NCBI GenBank assembly: GCA_024743175.1
Contig: JANSXA010000011.1
Span: 62,001-126,000 of the forward strand
Direction of reading: 5' to 3'
DNA from: Pseudomonadaceae bacterium
GTDB lineage: Bacteria > Pseudomonadota > Gammaproteobacteria > Pseudomonadales > Azotimanducaceae
Length of the DNA: 64,000 nucleotides
Made by a program: the position numbers and the translations under genes. The stretch's first letter is position 1. Each line of letters opens with the position of its first letter. Below the pieces are notes generated by a model, which worked only from the letters and a program-made list of their open reading frames with translations, searched no databases and was not told the DNA's origin. Positions 48,775-62,405 of this stretch are shown here, piece by piece.

Positions 48775-49902
48775 ATGTCCAAGCGAGATTACTACGAAGT
48801 ATTAGGCATCAATCGAGACGCTTCAGACGAAGAGCTTAAGAAAGCTTATCGTCGCTTGGCGATGAAGTTTCATCCGGATCGCAATTCTGACGACCCGGAG
48901 TCAGACGAAAAGTTTAAAGAAGCCTCAGAAGCTTACGAAATTTTATCCAATCGCGAAAAACGCCACGCTTACGATCAGTTCGGGCACGCTGGTGTCGACC
49001 CGAGTCAGGGTGGTGGTCAGGGCTTTGAAGGCAACTTTGGCGATATTTTTGGTGATGTCTTCGGAGACATCTTTGGCGGTGGCCGTGGCGGTCGCAGTGC
49101 TAATGGTATGTCGCGTGGCTCAGATCTGCGCTACAACATGCAGCTTGATCTGGAACAGGCCGTCAGCGGAGATACCGTAGAAGTGCGCATTCCGGTGCTG
49201 ACTGCGTGTGAAGACTGCGATGGCAGCGGTGCGGCTCCCGGCACGACACCCAGCACCTGTCCTGATTGCCAGGGCGCCGGTCAGATTCGAGTGTCGCAGG
49301 GTTTCTTTTCGCTGCAACAAACCTGTCCACGTTGTCGTGGTCAGGGGCGTATTGTCAGCGATCCCTGTCGCAAATGCAGCGGCGCCGGAAGAGCGGAAAA
49401 GCGCAAAACTCTGTCGGTCAAGATCCCCGCCGGAGTAGATACGGGTGATCGCATACGCCTCAGCGGCGAAGGTGAGGCGGGGATGAATGGCGGTCCCCCC
49501 GGAGATCTGTATGTGCAGATTGACGTGCGCGAACACGCCATCTTTTCTCGTGATGGACGCAATCTCTACTGTGAAGTGCCGATTTCGATTGTTGATGCAG
49601 CCCTTGGGGGTGAGCTTGAAGTGCCCACTCTCGATGGCCGGGTGAAGCTGAAAATTCCGACCGAAACCCAGACCGGAAAAATATTCAGGCTGCGTGGCAA
49701 AGGTGTGACTCAGGTGCGTGGCGGCGGTATAGGCGATCTCTTGTGTAAGGTGGTTGTCGAAACGCCGGTCAAGTTAACCGATCGACAGAAAGAGCTGTTG
49801 CAGGAGTTGAAAACCTCACTGAATGAAAGCGCCAAGCATTCCCCGCGGGAAACTTCCTGGTTTGATGGCGTGAAGAAATTCTTTGACGGACTAACCGGCT
49901 GA
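48775..49902 (+). CDS. dnaJ: Chaperone DnaJ
   Basis: J-domain with HPD and four CxxCxGxG-type zinc motifs. Confidence 0.98.
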   Translation: MSKRDYYEVLGINRDASDEELKKAYRRLAMKFHPDRNSDDPESDEKFKEASEAYEILSNREKRHAYDQFGHAGVDPSQGGGQGFEGNFGDIFGDVFGDIFGGGRGGRSANGMSRGSDLRYNMQLDLEQAVSGDTVEVRIPVLTACEDCDGSGAAPGTTPSTCPDCQGAGQIRVSQGFFSLQQTCPRCRGQGRIVSDPCRKCSGAGRAEKRKTLSVKIPAGVDTGDRIRLSGEGEAGMNGGPPGDLYVQIDVREHAIFSRDGRNLYCEVPISIVDAALGGELEVPTLDGRVKLKIPTETQTGKIFRLRGKGVTQVRGGGIGDLLCKVVVETPVKLTDRQKELLQELKTSLNESAKHSPRETSWFDGVKKFFDGLTG

Positions 49903-50702
49903 TGCTGCGGGTTGCAGTCACCGGTGCTGCCGGACGCATGGGAAAGACCCTCATCCAGGCGCTCACAGAAAGTGATGATCTGCAGTTAGGCGCAGCCTTT
50001 GAGCACGCAGACAGTGATGCATTAGGCTCAGACGCAGGGGAGCTTGCCGGGGTTGGCACGCTGGATATTCCGATTACCGTTTTTGAACAGGCAGACCCCG
50101 CAGACTTTGAAGTGGTGATCGATTTCACCGCGCCCCAGGCAACTCTGATACTGGCAGAGTTCTGCAGTCGTGAAGGCAAAGCCATGGTGATTGGCACTAC
50201 CGGTTTCACAGATGCTGAGCTTGAGCAACTGGAGCGTGCCGCAGTGCAGGTGCCGCTGTTCATGTCACCCAATATGAGTGTTGGTGTCAATCTGACCTTC
50301 AAACTGATTGAGATGGCAGCCCGCGCGCTGGGTGATGACGTGGATGTGGAAGTCATCGAAGCTCACCACCGGCACAAAGTGGATGCGCCTTCAGGCACGG
50401 CAGTGCACATGGGCAAGGTGTTGGCAGAGGCTTTGGATCGCAATCTGGAAGAAAATTCCATTTATGGGCGTCAGGGCATCACCGGTGCTCGCGAACGTAG
50501 CACCATTGGTTTTTCCACCGTCCGGGGCGGGGACATTGTCGGTGAGCATACCGTTATGTTTATTGGTGATGGTGAACGACTGGAAATTACGCATCGGGCT
50601 TCGAGCCGGATGAATTTTGCGCTGGGTGCACTGCGTGCCGTGCGTCACATCCATGACAAGGCGCCGGGCAAATACAACATGCAGACACTTTTAGACATCT
50701 GA
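49902..50702 (+). CDS. dapB: 4-hydroxy-tetrahydrodipicolinate reductase
   Basis: VAVTGAAGRMGKTLIQA; EAHHRHKVDAPSGTA. Confidence 0.97.
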   Translation: MLRVAVTGAAGRMGKTLIQALTESDDLQLGAAFEHADSDALGSDAGELAGVGTLDIPITVFEQADPADFEVVIDFTAPQATLILAEFCSREGKAMVIGTTGFTDAELEQLERAAVQVPLFMSPNMSVGVNLTFKLIEMAARALGDDVDVEVIEAHHRHKVDAPSGTAVHMGKVLAEALDRNLEENSIYGRQGITGARERSTIGFSTVRGGDIVGEHTVMFIGDGERLEITHRASSRMNFALGALRAVRHIHDKAPGKYNMQTLLDI

Positions 50703-50891
50703 GTAACAGTTTTTTGCTGATTTTTTCCACCCAGGTGAGTAGACTCTCGGCCTTAAGTTCAACCCGACGTGGAATGCGCGAAAGCAGGCCACGCCCATCC
50801 AGTTAAACATCTGTTGAGCCCGGTTAAATCGCGCGCCTAAGACGCGAATGCAGTTGGTAATCGCACCAACACACTAAAAAGGGAAGCTCAC

Positions 50892-52034
50892 TTGATACCG
50901 GCATTACTCGCTTTAGAGGACGGTAGTGTTTTTTACGGCCAGTCGATTGGAATTGAAGGATCCACCGTTGGCGAAGTGGTGTTCAATACTGCGATGACGG
51001 GTTACCAGGAAATCCTTACGGATCCATCCTACGCCCAGCAGATTGTAACCCTCACCTACCCGCAAATTGGCAATACCGGTTGTACGCCGGAAGACTTTGA
51101 ATCTGACCGCATCTGGAGTGCCGGTCTGGTGATTCGCCAGACTCCGCGGCGCGTGAGCAACTGGCGCTCTAAAACATCTCTGCAGCAGTTGTTGCGCTCT
51201 GAAGGTGTTGTTGCCATTGCTGACGTGGACACACGAAGACTGACAAAACTGATCCGTGAAAAAGGTGCCCTTGCCGGCTGTATTCTGGCAGGACCGGATG
51301 CATCGACCGAGGCAGGCAAGGCAGACGCGCTGGCTGAAGCGCAGGCCTTTCCAGGCCTCAAGGGCATGGATCTTGCCAAAGAAGTCACCGGTTCAGAGCG
51401 TAAATGGACAGAAACCAGCTGGACCCTTGAGGACGGCTACGGAGAAGTGCAGGACACACCTTACAAGGTGGTGGCTTACGACTTTGGTGTTAAGCGCAAC
51501 ATTTTAAGACTGCTGGCAAGCCGAGGTTGTGATCTGACGGTAGTACCAGCACAAACACCCGCAGCGGACGTTCTGGCTATGAAACCCGATGGTGTTTTCC
51601 TGTCGAACGGCCCTGGCGACCCTGAACCCTGCGCATATGCCATCGAAGCCATAAAGGAATTGTTAGAGCATAAGCTGCCTATTTTTGGTATCTGCCTTGG
51701 CCATCAGCTGTTGTCGCTGGCAAGTGGTGCCAGCACATTGAAGATGCCTCACGGCCACCATGGTGCCAACCATCCGGTGCAGGACAACGACTCCAAACAG
51801 GTCATTATCACCAGCCAGAACCATGGCTTTGCCGTTGATGGCGATACCTTGCCGAATAATCTGCGCTGCACCCATGTGTCTCTGTTTGACGGCACTGTGC
51901 AGGGCGTTGCGCGAACCGATGTGCCGGCATTTGGATTTCAGGGACATCCGGAAGCGAGCCCGGGCCCTCAGGATTGTGTGTATCTGTTTGATAATTTCAT
52001 CAACATGATGGCGGGTGGAAAAGCGGATGCCTAA
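50892..52034 (+). CDS. carA: Carbamoyl-phosphate synthase small subunit
   Basis: [56 protein letters not shown] start. Confidence 0.97.
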   Translation: MIPALLALEDGSVFYGQSIGIEGSTVGEVVFNTAMTGYQEILTDPSYAQQIVTLTYPQIGNTGCTPEDFESDRIWSAGLVIRQTPRRVSNWRSKTSLQQLLRSEGVVAIADVDTRRLTKLIREKGALAGCILAGPDASTEAGKADALAEAQAFPGLKGMDLAKEVTGSERKWTETSWTLEDGYGEVQDTPYKVVAYDFGVKRNILRLLASRGCDLTVVPAQTPAADVLAMKPDGVFLSNGPGDPEPCAYAIEAIKELLEHKLPIFGICLGHQLLSLASGASTLKMPHGHHGANHPVQDNDSKQVIITSQNHGFAVDGDTLPNNLRCTHVSLFDGTVQGVARTDVPAFGFQGHPEASPGPQDCVYLFDNFINMMAGGKADA

Positions 52035-55000
52035 AAGAACCGATATAGACAGTATTCTGATTTTAGGCGCGGGCCCGATTGTCATCGGCCAGGCCTGCGA
52101 GTTTGATTACTCTGGCGCCCAGGCGTGTAAAGCGCTGCGCGAAGAAGGCTACCGGGTCATTCTGGTGAACTCTAACCCGGCAACCATTATGACTGACCCT
52201 GCCATGGCAGACGCTACTTACATCGAGCCGGTGGAATGGCGCACGGTGGAAGCAATTATCAAGCAGGAGAAACCAAGTGCTCTGCTGCCTACCATGGGCG
52301 GTCAGACGGCCTTGAACTGCGCCCTGGATCTGGTGCGGGAAGGTGTGCTGGAAAAGTACAACGTGGAGTTGATCGGCGCCAGTCAGGATGCAATCGACAA
52401 AGCAGAAGACCGTGAGCGCTTCGACCGCGCCATGAAACGCATTGGTCTGGATACAGCCCGGTCAGCTATTGCCCACAGCCTGGAAGAAGCACTGCAGGTA
52501 CAGAGTCAGCTGGGATTCCCCTGCGTCATCAGACCTTCGTTCACCATGGGCGGCAGTGGTGGCGGCATTGCGTACAACTCTGAGGAATTTGTTGAAATCT
52601 GTAACCGGGGCCTGGAACTGTCTCCTACCTCGGAGTTACTGATTGATGAATCTCTGGTCGGCTGGAAAGAATTTGAGATGGAGGTGGTGCGGGATCATCT
52701 CGATAACTGCATCATCGTCTGCTCCATTGAAAACCTCGATCCGATGGGTGTGCACACGGGCGACAGCATAACGGTTGCCCCTGCACAGACGCTGACTGAC
52801 AAAGAATATCAGCTGCTGCGAAATGCCTCGATCGCGGTGTTACGTGAAATTGGCGTTGATACCGGCGGTTCGAACGTGCAGTTTGCCATTGACCCTGACA
52901 CAGGGCGTACAGTGGTCATTGAGATGAATCCACGGGTATCCCGGTCCTCTGCTCTGGCTTCAAAAGCAACGGGTTTCCCGATTGCTAAAGTGGCGGCCAA
53001 GCTTGCCGTAGGCTATACCCTCGATGAGCTGGATAACGATATTACCGGCGGTATAACACCGGCTTCATTTGAGCCCAGTATTGATTACGTGGTGACAAAA
53101 ATTCCGCGTTTCACGTTTGAGAAATTTGTCCAGGCTGACGCTCGACTGACCACGCAGATGAAGTCTGTTGGCGAAGTTATGGCGATCGGGCGAACTTTTC
53201 AGGAATCCATGCAGAAAGCCCTGCGCGGTCTGGAAACAGGCATGGTCGGTTTTGACCCGGTCGTGGATGCCAGTGTTGCCCCGGACGTATTGAACGCAAC
53301 CCTGAAGCGAGAGCTGGGCACGCCCAGTGCCATGCGCGTCTGGTACGTGGCTGATGCGTTTCGTGCTGGATGGTCGCTGGAAGACATTTTTGAATCGACA
53401 AAAATCGATCCCTGGTTCCTGGCTGAAATTGAAGACCTGATCAGTACAGAGTTAAGCCTGGCAAACGTGTCTGCCATCGCCCTTGGCAAAGAAGACTGGT
53501 ACAGCCTCAAACGCAAAGGGTTTTCTGATGCGCGCCTCGGTCAGTTAATGGCGACGGACGAAAGTGAAATCCGTCAGCTGCGCCAGGCATTGGACGTCCG
53601 GCCTGTATACCGTCGCGTTGATACCTGCGCGGCTGAATTTCCGGCCAGCAGTGCATATATGTATTCAACTTACGAAGAAGAGTGTGAATCTCTGCCTTCG
53701 CAGCGTAAAAAAATCATGGTTCTGGGTGGTGGCCCCAACCGCATCGGTCAGGGCATAGAATTTGATTATTGCTGTGTTCACGCGGCTCTGGCCATGCGCG
53801 AAGATGGCTATGAAACCATTATGGTGAACTGCAATCCGGAAACCGTGTCCACTGATTACGACACATCGGACCGGTTGTATTTTGAACCGGTTACTCTGGA
53901 AGACGTACTTGCGATCTGCGATGTGGAACAACCCGTCGGCGTTATTGTGCAGTTTGGTGGTCAAACGCCGCTGAAGCTGGCCAACGATCTTGAAGCCGCC
54001 GGTGTACCCATCATAGGCACCACGCCAGACGCGATTGACCGGGCGGAAGATCGCGAGCGTTTTCAGCAGCTGGTGGAAAAACTGAAGCTGCGGCAACCGG
54101 CTAATCGCGTTGCCTCGAACGCCTATCAGGGCATTGAGCGCGCTCAGGCAATTGGCTATCCCATTGTTGTTCGGCCGTCGTATGTCCTGGGTGGACGGGC
54201 GATGGAAATTGTCTACAACGACGATGAGTTGATGCAGTATATGCAGAACGCCGTGGATGTATCTAACGATTCTCCTGTGCTTCTGGACCGGTTTCTTGAT
54301 CAGGCTGTAGAAGTGGATGTTGACGCAGTCTGCGATGGTCACGAGGTAGTGATCGGCGCCATCATGCAGCACATTGAACAGGCCGGTATCCACTCGGGCG
54401 ACTCAGCCTGCTCGCTGCCACCCTACAATCTTCCCATGCCCATCCAGGACACCATTCGCCGCCAGGTTGCAGATATTGCGCTCGAGCTCGGTGTGGTTGG
54501 CCTCATGAACGTGCAGATGGCTGTGCAGGGTGAAGATGTTTTTGTGCTGGAAGTGAATCCTCGCGCATCTCGAACGGTGCCGTTTGTGTCGAAGTGTATC
54601 GGCGTGTCTCTGGCCAAGGTGGCCGCACGTTGTATGGCGGGAACCACCCTGGCGGAGCAGAAATTCACGAAAGAGATTGTCCCTACAGTTTTTAACGTGA
54701 AAGAGTCCGTATTCCCTTTCAACAAATTTCCAGGGGTGGATCCGATACTTGGACCGGAGATGAAATCTACCGGTGAAGTTATGGGTGTTGGTGATACCTT
54801 TGGTGAAGCGTTTGCGAAAGCTTCTCTTGGCGCAGGTGAAGTGCTGCCGCAACAGGGACAGGTTTTTATCAGCGTGAAAGATCCTGACAAAGAAAATCTG
54901 CCGCAAATTGCACGGCGCCTCATCGATCAGGGTTTTACGCTTGTAGCGACCCGCGGTACTCAGCGTTGTCTGGAAAAGGCTGGCGTACCCTGTGACAAAA

Positions 55001-55248
55001 TCAGCAAGGTTAATGAAGGCCGCCCGGATATTTCTGATATGGTCAAAAATGATCAGATAGATCTGATTATAAATACCACTGAAGGGCGTAAGTCGATTGC
55101 AGATTCAGCGCTTATCCGCCGCCTCGCGCTGCAGAAGAAAATCTGTTACACCACAACCCTGGCAGGAGGCGAAGCGATTGCCATCGCCATCACCCAGGGT
55201 CAGAGTGATCGCGTGAGACGGCTGCAAGATATTCATGCTGCTTTATAA
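52027..55248 (+). CDS. carB: Carbamoyl-phosphate synthase large subunit
   Basis: [37 protein letters not shown]. Confidence 0.98.
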   Translation: MPKRTDIDSILILGAGPIVIGQACEFDYSGAQACKALREEGYRVILVNSNPATIMTDPAMADATYIEPVEWRTVEAIIKQEKPSALLPTMGGQTALNCALDLVREGVLEKYNVELIGASQDAIDKAEDRERFDRAMKRIGLDTARSAIAHSLEEALQVQSQLGFPCVIRPSFTMGGSGGGIAYNSEEFVEICNRGLELSPTSELLIDESLVGWKEFEMEVVRDHLDNCIIVCSIENLDPMGVHTGDSITVAPAQTLTDKEYQLLRNASIAVLREIGVDTGGSNVQFAIDPDTGRTVVIEMNPRVSRSSALASKATGFPIAKVAAKLAVGYTLDELDNDITGGITPASFEPSIDYVVTKIPRFTFEKFVQADARLTTQMKSVGEVMAIGRTFQESMQKALRGLETGMVGFDPVVDASVAPDVLNATLKRELGTPSAMRVWYVADAFRAGWSLEDIFESTKIDPWFLAEIEDLISTELSLANVSAIALGKEDWYSLKRKGFSDARLGQLMATDESEIRQLRQALDVRPVYRRVDTCAAEFPASSAYMYSTYEEECESLPSQRKKIMVLGGGPNRIGQGIEFDYCCVHAALAMREDGYETIMVNCNPETVSTDYDTSDRLYFEPVTLEDVLAICDVEQPVGVIVQFGGQTPLKLANDLEAAGVPIIGTTPDAIDRAEDRERFQQLVEKLKLRQPANRVASNAYQGIERAQAIGYPIVVRPSYVLGGRAMEIVYNDDELMQYMQNAVDVSNDSPVLLDRFLDQAVEVDVDAVCDGHEVVIGAIMQHIEQAGIHSGDSACSLPPYNLPMPIQDTIRRQVADIALELGVVGLMNVQMAVQGEDVFVLEVNPRASRTVPFVSKCIGVSLAKVAARCMAGTTLAEQKFTKEIVPTVFNVKESVFPFNKFPGVDPILGPEMKSTGEVMGVGDTFGEAFAKASLGAGEVLPQQGQVFISVKDPDKENLPQIARRLIDQGFTLVATRGTQRCLEKAGVPCDKISKVNEGRPDISDMVKNDQIDLIINTTEGRKSIADSALIRRLALQKKICYTTTLAGGEAIAIAITQGQSDRVRRLQDIHAAL

Positions 55249-55295
55249 TGACTGCGTATTACACACACTCAATTAAATGATTTAACGGGCAAGCT

Positions 55296-55769
55296 ATGCC
55301 GACGCCGATGACATTAGAAGGTGCAGATAACCTGCGCGAAGAACTGCAACACCGCAAGAGTGTGTTGCGTCCGGAAATTACCCAGGCTATTGCTGAAGCC
55401 CGTGAACATGGTGATTTAAAAGAAAACGCTGAGTATCACGCTGCGCGTGAGCAGCAGGGTTTCAATGAGGGTCGCATTCAGGATATTGAAGGCAAGCTGG
55501 CGGATGCGCAGATTATAGACGTTGCCAAACTGCCCCCGGGTGAAAAAGTGATTTTTGGTGTCACAGTCACCCTGCTGGATATCGATAGTGATGAAGAAAC
55601 CACCTACAAAATTGTCGGTGAAGACGAAGCTGACCTGAAGGTAGGCAAGATCTCTGTCATGTCACCCATCGCAAGAGCGCTAATTGGTAAATCTGTAGGG
55701 GACGCGGTTACGGTTGTAACTCCGGGCGGTGAACGCGAATATGAAATTGACCGTGTGGAACACCTGTAA
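55296..55769 (+). CDS. greA: Transcription elongation factor GreA
   Basis: [14 protein letters not shown]...[27 protein letters not shown]. Confidence 0.97.
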   Translation: MPTPMTLEGADNLREELQHRKSVLRPEITQAIAEAREHGDLKENAEYHAAREQQGFNEGRIQDIEGKLADAQIIDVAKLPPGEKVIFGVTVTLLDIDSDEETTYKIVGEDEADLKVGKISVMSPIARALIGKSVGDAVTVVTPGGEREYEIDRVEHL

Positions 55770-55818
55770 CTCTGTTTTCAGAGCAAAAGTTCTCGTGCCG
55801 GGGTTTGTTGCATAAATT

Positions 55819-56121
55819 TCAGGCAAACCGTTTGAGATTTGAAAGCTTGGGGTTGGCTTTAGGGTTTTCCCGGTAGAATACAAATACCCGCCCAATCCGC
55901 TGCACGATTTCAGCTGCGCAGGCCGCAGCCAGAGAATCAGCTGCGGCGTCCCGAACCTGCCGATCACTGATTGCGATTTTCACTTTGATCAGCTCATGGT
56001 CAATCAGAGCCCGCTCGGTTTCCAGTTCAACACCCGGAGTCACACCCTGATCGCCTACCAGAATGATGCTGTCCAGATGATGGGCGATCTGGCGAAGAGA
56101 CTTTTTTTCACGACTTAACAT
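55819..56121 (-). CDS. yhbY: YhbY family RNA-binding protein
   Basis: CRM domain: LRQIAHHLDSIILVGDQGVTPGVELETERALIDHELIKVKI. Confidence 0.93.
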   Translation of the reverse strand: MLSREKKSLRQIAHHLDSIILVGDQGVTPGVELETERALIDHELIKVKIAISDRQVRDAAADSLAAACAAEIVQRIGRVFVFYRENPKANPKLSNLKRFA

Positions 56122-56163
56122 TTTTCACGGCTAAAAGAGGCTTTGCGTTATTCTACGCAGATC

Positions 56164-56811
56164 ATGGCAAAACGCACCAAATCAAGCTCACGCTGGCTGC
56201 AGAGGCAGAACAAAGACTATTTTGTTCGGGCAGCTCAGGATCAGGGCCAGGTCTCCCGTGCGCACTTCAAACTGCTGCAGCTCGACCAGCGTTTCAAGTT
56301 GATTAAGCGTCAGGCCAGAGTGCTTGAGCTGGGTGCAGCGCCCGGCGGCTGGACACAATATCTGCAGGATCGATTGAACAAAGGCCTGCTCATTGCGGTA
56401 GACCCGCTGCCGATAACAGCAGGCGTGGATACCGTGGTCATCGAAGGTCTGGCTGGAGAAGCGGCGGTAGATGAGGCCATAGATGAGGCTTTGCAGGGTG
56501 CTGCTTTAGACCTTGTTTTATCGGATATGGCCCCCAATATATCGGGTGTGAGAGCTGTGGATCAGGCACGGGCAATGGACCTTGCTGATACGGCGTTGCT
56601 GGCCTGCCATCGGTGGCTGAAACCCCGCGGCGCCCTGGCCATCAAAGCTTTTCAGGGCGAAGGCCTGGATGAGTGGGTAAAAGACCTCAGAGCCCAGTTT
56701 TCCAAAGTAACTGTGAGCAAACCCAAAGCATCAAGACCTGAATCGCGCGAAGTGTTTGTTGTCGCACAAGGTTTTCTGGGTTCACAGGACGATCACGAGC
56801 GTTTGGTGTAA
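56164..56811 (+). CDS. rlmE: 23S rRNA (uridine2552-2'-O)-methyltransferase
   Basis: SRAHFKLLQLDQRFKLI, VLELGAAPGGWTQYL, DLVLSDMAPNISG. Confidence 0.96.
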   Translation: MAKRTKSSSRWLQRQNKDYFVRAAQDQGQVSRAHFKLLQLDQRFKLIKRQARVLELGAAPGGWTQYLQDRLNKGLLIAVDPLPITAGVDTVVIEGLAGEAAVDEAIDEALQGAALDLVLSDMAPNISGVRAVDQARAMDLADTALLACHRWLKPRGALAIKAFQGEGLDEWVKDLRAQFSKVTVSKPKASRPESREVFVVAQGFLGSQDDHERLV

Positions 56812-56837
56812 TCTTGACGGTCTAAATGTAACTACGG

Positions 56838-58766
56838 TTGTCGAAAAGCAACATCGAGGATAACCCCTTGTCAGATATGGGAAAAAATTTATTACTGTGG
56901 CTCATCATTGCGGCAGTGCTGTTGACAGTCTTCAACAATTTCAATGTTGAACCCCAGCAGGAGCCGGTGGCGTATTCTGAGTTTGTAAAAGCGGTGAATG
57001 CCGGTCAGATACGAGAAGCGCAGATTCAGGGCGACAAGATCACCGCGCTTGATGGCAGCGGCAACCGTATGGTTGTGGTCTGGCCACAGAATGACGATAA
57101 GTTGATCAGTGAATTGATCGACAACAATGTCCTTACGACGGTTCTTGAACCCGAAAAACAGAGTTTCTGGAGCCAGCTGCTGATTGCCAGCTTCCCGATC
57201 CTGATCATTATTGCGGTCTTCATGTTGTTCATGCGGCAGATGCAGGGTGGCGGCAGTGGTCGCGGTGGCCCCATGGCTTTTGGTCGCAGCAAGGCGAAAC
57301 TACTTTCTGAAGACCAGATCAAAACCACTTTTGCTGATGTTGCTGGCGTTGACGAAGCCAAAGAAGAAGTTCAGGAACTGGTTGAATTCCTGCGCGATCC
57401 CGGCAAGTTCCAACGCCTCGGTGGGCACATTCCTCGTGGTGTGCTGATGGTGGGTCAGCCGGGTACCGGTAAAACGCTGTTGGCAAAAGCCATTGCCGGT
57501 GAAGCCAAAGTGCCGTTTTTCTCTATTTCCGGCTCTGACTTTGTGGAAATGTTTGTTGGCGTGGGTGCATCGCGCGTTCGCGATATGTTTGAGCAGGCGA
57601 AAAAGCAGTCCCCGTGTATTATTTTCATTGACGAGATTGATGCGGTGGGTCGTCACCGTGGTGCCGGTCTTGGCGGCGGGCACGACGAGCGTGAACAGAC
57701 TTTGAACCAGCTGCTGGTGGAAATGGACGGTTTTGAAGCGAACGACGGCATTATTGTCATCGCTGCCACCAACCGCCCCGATGTGCTGGATCCAGCCCTG
57801 TTACGACCAGGTCGTTTTGACCGCCAGGTGGTAGTGGGTCTGCCAGACATCCGCGGTCGTGAGCAGATTGTTAAAGTTCACATGCGTAAAGTACCGCTCG
57901 CAGACGATGTTGAACCGAGCATTATCGCGCGAGGCACACCTGGATTTTCCGGCGCTGATCTGGCGAACCTTGTGAACGAGGCGGCATTGTTTGCCGCCCG
58001 CGCAAGTAAGCGCCTGGTCTCCATGGAAGAATTTGATAAAGCCAAAGACAAAATCATGATGGGCGCTGAGCGTAAATCCATGGTGATGTCGGAGAAAGAG
58101 AAGCGCAACACGGCGTACCACGAGGCGGGACACGCCATTATCGGGCGGCTGATGCCTGATCATGATCCGGTCTACAAGGTCTCAATTATCCCTCGCGGCC
58201 GAGCGCTGGGGGTCACCATGTTCCTGCCGGAAGAAGACCGCTACAGCTTGACTCGTCAGGGCATCCGCTCGCAGATATGTAGTCTGTTTGGCGGTCGCAT
58301 CGCGGAAGAAATGATTCTCGGATCGGAATATGTCACCACAGGTGCGTCGAACGACATTGAGCGCGCGACATCGCTGGCGCGCAGCATGGTCACAAAATGG
58401 GGTTTGTCTGAAAAGCTCGGGCCCCTGAAGTATGACGAAGACGATAATGAAGTGTTCCTGGGCATGTCGGCAGGTGCAAAACCTAAAGCGTTGTCGGACG
58501 ATACTGCCAAGGCGATTGACCAGGAAGTGCGCGCAATTATTGATACCTGTTATGCCGATGCTCAACAGATGCTGGAAGAAAACATCGATAAGCTGCACAG
58601 CATGGCGGATGCGCTGATGGAGTATGAAACCATCGGTGTCGAACAGATAGATGACATCATGGCGGGGGCCAAACCCCGAGCGCCTTCAGATTTTGAACCC
58701 AAGCCGCCTTCCTCGGATGATTCGTCTCCTGAATCGCCAATTGGCGGACCTGCGGAAGAAAGTTAA
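56838..58766 (+). CDS. ftsH: ATP-dependent zinc metalloprotease FtsH
   Basis: [31 protein letters not shown] start. Confidence 0.98.
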   Translation: MSKSNIEDNPLSDMGKNLLLWLIIAAVLLTVFNNFNVEPQQEPVAYSEFVKAVNAGQIREAQIQGDKITALDGSGNRMVVVWPQNDDKLISELIDNNVLTTVLEPEKQSFWSQLLIASFPILIIIAVFMLFMRQMQGGGSGRGGPMAFGRSKAKLLSEDQIKTTFADVAGVDEAKEEVQELVEFLRDPGKFQRLGGHIPRGVLMVGQPGTGKTLLAKAIAGEAKVPFFSISGSDFVEMFVGVGASRVRDMFEQAKKQSPCIIFIDEIDAVGRHRGAGLGGGHDEREQTLNQLLVEMDGFEANDGIIVIAATNRPDVLDPALLRPGRFDRQVVVGLPDIRGREQIVKVHMRKVPLADDVEPSIIARGTPGFSGADLANLVNEAALFAARASKRLVSMEEFDKAKDKIMMGAERKSMVMSEKEKRNTAYHEAGHAIIGRLMPDHDPVYKVSIIPRGRALGVTMFLPEEDRYSLTRQGIRSQICSLFGGRIAEEMILGSEYVTTGASNDIERATSLARSMVTKWGLSEKLGPLKYDEDDNEVFLGMSAGAKPKALSDDTAKAIDQEVRAIIDTCYADAQQMLEENIDKLHSMADALMEYETIGVEQIDDIMAGAKPRAPSDFEPKPPSSDDSSPESPIGGPAEES

Positions 58767-58792
58767 GGCTGGCCAGCCGCGTTACCTGTACG

Positions 58793-59635
58793 TTGTTCTG
58801 CGGTGCCAGAACGCTGACCTTCGAGCACCCCCGCATCATGGGGGTGCTCAACATCACACCGGATTCTTTTTCTGACGGCGGCAAGCTGTTCAAAGATCGT
58901 CGCGTTGACCTGTCTGCTGTACAGACATCAGCCCAACAGATGATTGAACAAGGCGCCAGCGTGCTAGATATTGGTGGCGAATCAACTCGTCCGGGTGCGT
59001 TGCCCGTTGGAGAATCTGAAGAGATTGATCGGGTGATCCCTGTGGTTGAGGCGCTGACTCAGCTCAATACGATTTTGTCTGTAGATACCCGTCACGCAGC
59101 GGTAGCTGCCGCCGCAATAGCAGCAGGTGCTCACATTATAAATGATGTCAGTGCGGGTAGTGATCCAGAGATGCTGCCGACAATAGCCGCCAGTCAAGCA
59201 GGGTATGCGATGATGCACATGCAGGGTTTACCTGAGAATATGCAGCAATCACCGCGCTATGGTGATGTGATTGATGAGGTAAGTAAGTATCTGCAGCAAC
59301 GCTATCTGGCTTGTCTGCAGATGGGTATTGATAGCGGCAGGTTGATGCTTGATCCGGGTTTCGGATTTGGCAAAACATTAGCGCATAATCTGCAGCTGCT
59401 GGATGGGTTGGCCCGGGTCAAAGTCAGCGGCGTGCCGTTGCTGGTAGGGCTCTCGCGTAAAAGTATGCTTGGCACCATTACAGGCAAACCGGTTGAAGAT
59501 CGCGCTGCAGCCAGTGTCGCCGCAGCGATGATTGCCGTGCAGCGCGGTGCAGATATGGTACGTGTGCATGACGTGGCCGCCACCCGGGATGCGTTGAAAG
59601 TGCTGCAGGCGTTGTCTGCGTCCGGGCATTGTTAA
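58793..59635 (+). CDS. folP: Dihydropteroate synthase
   Basis: IMGVLNITPDSFSDGGK, DIGGESTRPGA. Confidence 0.97.
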   Translation: MFCGARTLTFEHPRIMGVLNITPDSFSDGGKLFKDRRVDLSAVQTSAQQMIEQGASVLDIGGESTRPGALPVGESEEIDRVIPVVEALTQLNTILSVDTRHAAVAAAAIAAGAHIINDVSAGSDPEMLPTIAASQAGYAMMHMQGLPENMQQSPRYGDVIDEVSKYLQQRYLACLQMGIDSGRLMLDPGFGFGKTLAHNLQLLDGLARVKVSGVPLLVGLSRKSMLGTITGKPVEDRAAASVAAAMIAVQRGADMVRVHDVAATRDALKVLQALSASGHC

Positions 59636-59653
59636 ACTGGAGAGAAGACATCC

Positions 59654-60988
59654 ATGAGCAGGAAATATTTTGGGACTGACGGTATCCGTGGGCGTGTTGG
59701 CCAGTACCCGATCAACCCGGACTTTTGCCTGCGCCTCGGCTGGGCTGTCGGGCGTGTATTTGCCAAGCGGGGACCCGCACATGTAATCATCGGCAAAGAC
59801 ACTCGTATTTCGGGCTACATGCTGGAGTCTGTATTGGAATCGGGTCTGGTTTCTGCGGGTGCAGACGTCAGTCTGATCGGGCCGATGCCGACACCTGCAA
59901 TTGCTTATCTGACGCGCACCCTGCGAGCAGATGCAGGCATCGTCATCAGTGCCTCACACAATCCATACTACGACAACGGCATTAAATTCTTCGATCACCT
60001 GGGCAACAAGCTGGCAGACGATGTTGAACTTGAAATCGAATCCCAGCTGGGTGAAGACATGGTGTGCGTCGAATCTGATCAGTTAGGCCGCGCGTCCCGT
60101 ATTAATGATGCCGCTGGCCGTTACATCGAATTCTGCAAGGCAACGGTCCCCAGAGGTTTCAGTCTGCGCGGTATGCGTATTGTGCTCGACTGTGCCCATG
60201 GGGCTACTTACCACGTTGCGCCAAGGGTTTTTGAAGAGTTGGGTGCGCAGGTAGAGGTGATTGGGGCGAACCCGAACGGTGTCAACATCAACGATGGCTG
60301 CGGTTCCACACATCCTGAAATGTTGCGCGAAAAGGTTATTGAGCGCGGAGCAGATGTTGGCATTGCATTTGATGGCGACGGCGATCGCGTATTTATGGTT
60401 GATTCAGCGGGCCGGCTGCTGGATGGAGATGAACTGATTTACATCATCGCTTCCCACCGCCAGGCTCAGGGTACGCTGGGCGGCGGTGTAGTTGGCACCG
60501 TGATGAGCAACCTTGGGCTGCAGCAGGCACTGGAATCACAAGGCATTGAATTCTGTAGAGCCAAAGTTGGCGACCGCTACGTGACGGAGATGCTGTTGAA
60601 CAAAGGCTGGCTGCTGGGTGGCGAAACATCCGGCCATGTCTTGTGTCTCGATCTCGCCAGTACCGGCGATGCGATCGTGGCAGCGCTCCAGGCTTTGTTG
60701 CCCGTTGTTGAGTCCTCCAGGAGCGTTGCCGAACTTGTCAGCGGCGTGATAAAGCTGCCACAGATTATGGTCAACGTTAAAGTGCCGGATCCTGCCGCTG
60801 TCGCTCAAAGTCCTGCGCTGCTGAGCGCGATCTCCGCAAAAGAAGCAGAACTAGCTGGTCGTGGCAGAATACTGGTGCGTGCTTCTGGAACCGAGCCTCT
60901 GCTGCGGGTCATGGTTGAAGGTGAAGATGGATCAGAAGTGCAGGGCATTGCTGACGAGTTAGCTGCTGTTGCACAAAACCAGGGATAG
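59654..60988 (+). CDS. glmM: Phosphoglucosamine mutase
   Basis: [35 protein letters not shown]. Confidence 0.98.
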   Translation: MSRKYFGTDGIRGRVGQYPINPDFCLRLGWAVGRVFAKRGPAHVIIGKDTRISGYMLESVLESGLVSAGADVSLIGPMPTPAIAYLTRTLRADAGIVISASHNPYYDNGIKFFDHLGNKLADDVELEIESQLGEDMVCVESDQLGRASRINDAAGRYIEFCKATVPRGFSLRGMRIVLDCAHGATYHVAPRVFEELGAQVEVIGANPNGVNINDGCGSTHPEMLREKVIERGADVGIAFDGDGDRVFMVDSAGRLLDGDELIYIIASHRQAQGTLGGGVVGTVMSNLGLQQALESQGIEFCRAKVGDRYVTEMLLNKGWLLGGETSGHVLCLDLASTGDAIVAALQALLPVVESSRSVAELVSGVIKLPQIMVNVKVPDPAAVAQSPALLSAISAKEAELAGRGRILVRASGTEPLLRVMVEGEDGSEVQGIADELAAVAQNQG

Positions 60989-62315
60989 TTCGGTCACCCG
61001 GCTGCAAACAGACTGGCCCTACCCGGCGGCGCGAACGCCCTTTTTCTATGGCTGGGTTATCGCTGCCGTCTCAACGCTGGGATTCCTCTGCAGCGTTCCC
61101 GGCCAGACCATGGGAATGGCTGTTTTTGCAGATACTTTTATTGCTGAATTTGGCCTGACGCGTACCGAACTTTCGACAGCTTACCTGTTCGGCACAGTTG
61201 CCAGTGCCTTTACTCTCCCCCGCGCTGGTCGCTGGTACGACCAGTGGGGTGCCAGAGTCATGCTGGTCGCAGCGCCAGCGGTTTTAGGCATCATGCTGGT
61301 CCTGATCAGTGGTATTGACTGGCTTGCAGGCCTGCTCGTGGGTGCGTTTGCAATACCTTTAGCCTGGATAACATTCCCACTCATTCTGTTGGGTTATTTC
61401 GGCGTGCGGTTCAGTGGTCAGGGTGTGCTGACTTCAGCCAGTCGTAACGTGTTGCTGGTCTGGTTTGAGAAGCGCCGTGGTCTTGTCTCCGGTGTGCGCG
61501 GAGTTTTTGTATCGTTAGGGTTTTCTATCTCGCCGTTGATTCTGGCCTGGATGATCGATGCCTTTGGCTGGCGAGGTGCGTTGTGGCTGATGGCATTGGT
61601 AGTTGGTGTTGGTTTTACCGCCATTGCACTGTTCACCGTCAGAGACCACCCCCATGTAGCTGGGCTGACTCCGGATGGGCAAGCCCGTTGTGACGATCCT
61701 GAACAACAGCAGACCCATGCATTGCCAGAGCGTACGGCCAGTGATGCCAAGCGTGACCCGGTTTTCTGGATCTATTCGGCGGCATTGTCGATGCATGCGC
61801 TGTTCGGTACCGCGGTGACGTTTCATATCGTGGCTATTTTTGAACAGGCAGGCCGCGACCGCGTAGAAGCGTTTGCCTATTTTCTGCCTCAGGCGGTGGT
61901 TTCTCTGAGCGTGAACCTTGTTGCCAGTGCGCTGGCAGACTACTGTCGATTGAAACCATTGCTGGTTGTCATGCTGACGATGTTTCTGGTGGGTGCTTAC
62001 GGCATCACTCAGCTCCACTCTGTAGAGGGTTACTGGTTACTGGTTCTGGGTTTCGGCGCGGGTGGTGGACTGTGGGGTGTGCTGTCGAATCTTGCGTTCA
62101 TTCGACAGTTTGGTGCCCTGAATCTGGGTGAAATCAGCGGTTTGAATACTGCTATTACGGTTTTTGCCAGCGCTATTGGCCCGGTGGCTTTCAGTCTGGC
62201 CAACGATACCTTTGACAGCTTCGATGCGGCCGCAGTCGGCTGTATTGTTGGGCTGTTGGTACTGCTAATTGTCGCTATTCTGCTGCCACAGCCCCGGGAT
62301 CGTGCGCCGCAGTAA
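60969..62315 (+). CDS. MFS transporter
   Basis: [48 protein letters not shown]. Confidence 0.92.
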   Translation: MHKTRDSSVTRLQTDWPYPAARTPFFYGWVIAAVSTLGFLCSVPGQTMGMAVFADTFIAEFGLTRTELSTAYLFGTVASAFTLPRAGRWYDQWGARVMLVAAPAVLGIMLVLISGIDWLAGLLVGAFAIPLAWITFPLILLGYFGVRFSGQGVLTSASRNVLLVWFEKRRGLVSGVRGVFVSLGFSISPLILAWMIDAFGWRGALWLMALVVGVGFTAIALFTVRDHPHVAGLTPDGQARCDDPEQQQTHALPERTASDAKRDPVFWIYSAALSMHALFGTAVTFHIVAIFEQAGRDRVEAFAYFLPQAVVSLSVNLVASALADYCRLKPLLVVMLTMFLVGAYGITQLHSVEGYWLLVLGFGAGGGLWGVLSNLAFIRQFGALNLGEISGLNTAITVFASAIGPVAFSLANDTFDSFDAAAVGCIVGLLVLLIVAILLPQPRDRAPQ

Positions 62316-62405
62316 GAGAACTCCTGCAAACTCCATCTTCCAATCTTGGCAATTAACGGCCTGAGCGTATAACATTGCGCGCCCTCGAATGACCGGTGAC
62401 CAGAT

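Noticed and set aside
53665-54393. 242-aa minus-strand ORF within carB
   Set aside because: Antisense to conserved carB with no domain or ribosome binding context; coding-bias artefact.
55770-55783. CTCTG-TTTT-CAGAG hairpin after greA as a terminator
   Set aside because: Short 5-bp stem and no following T-run on the plus strand; too weak to call.
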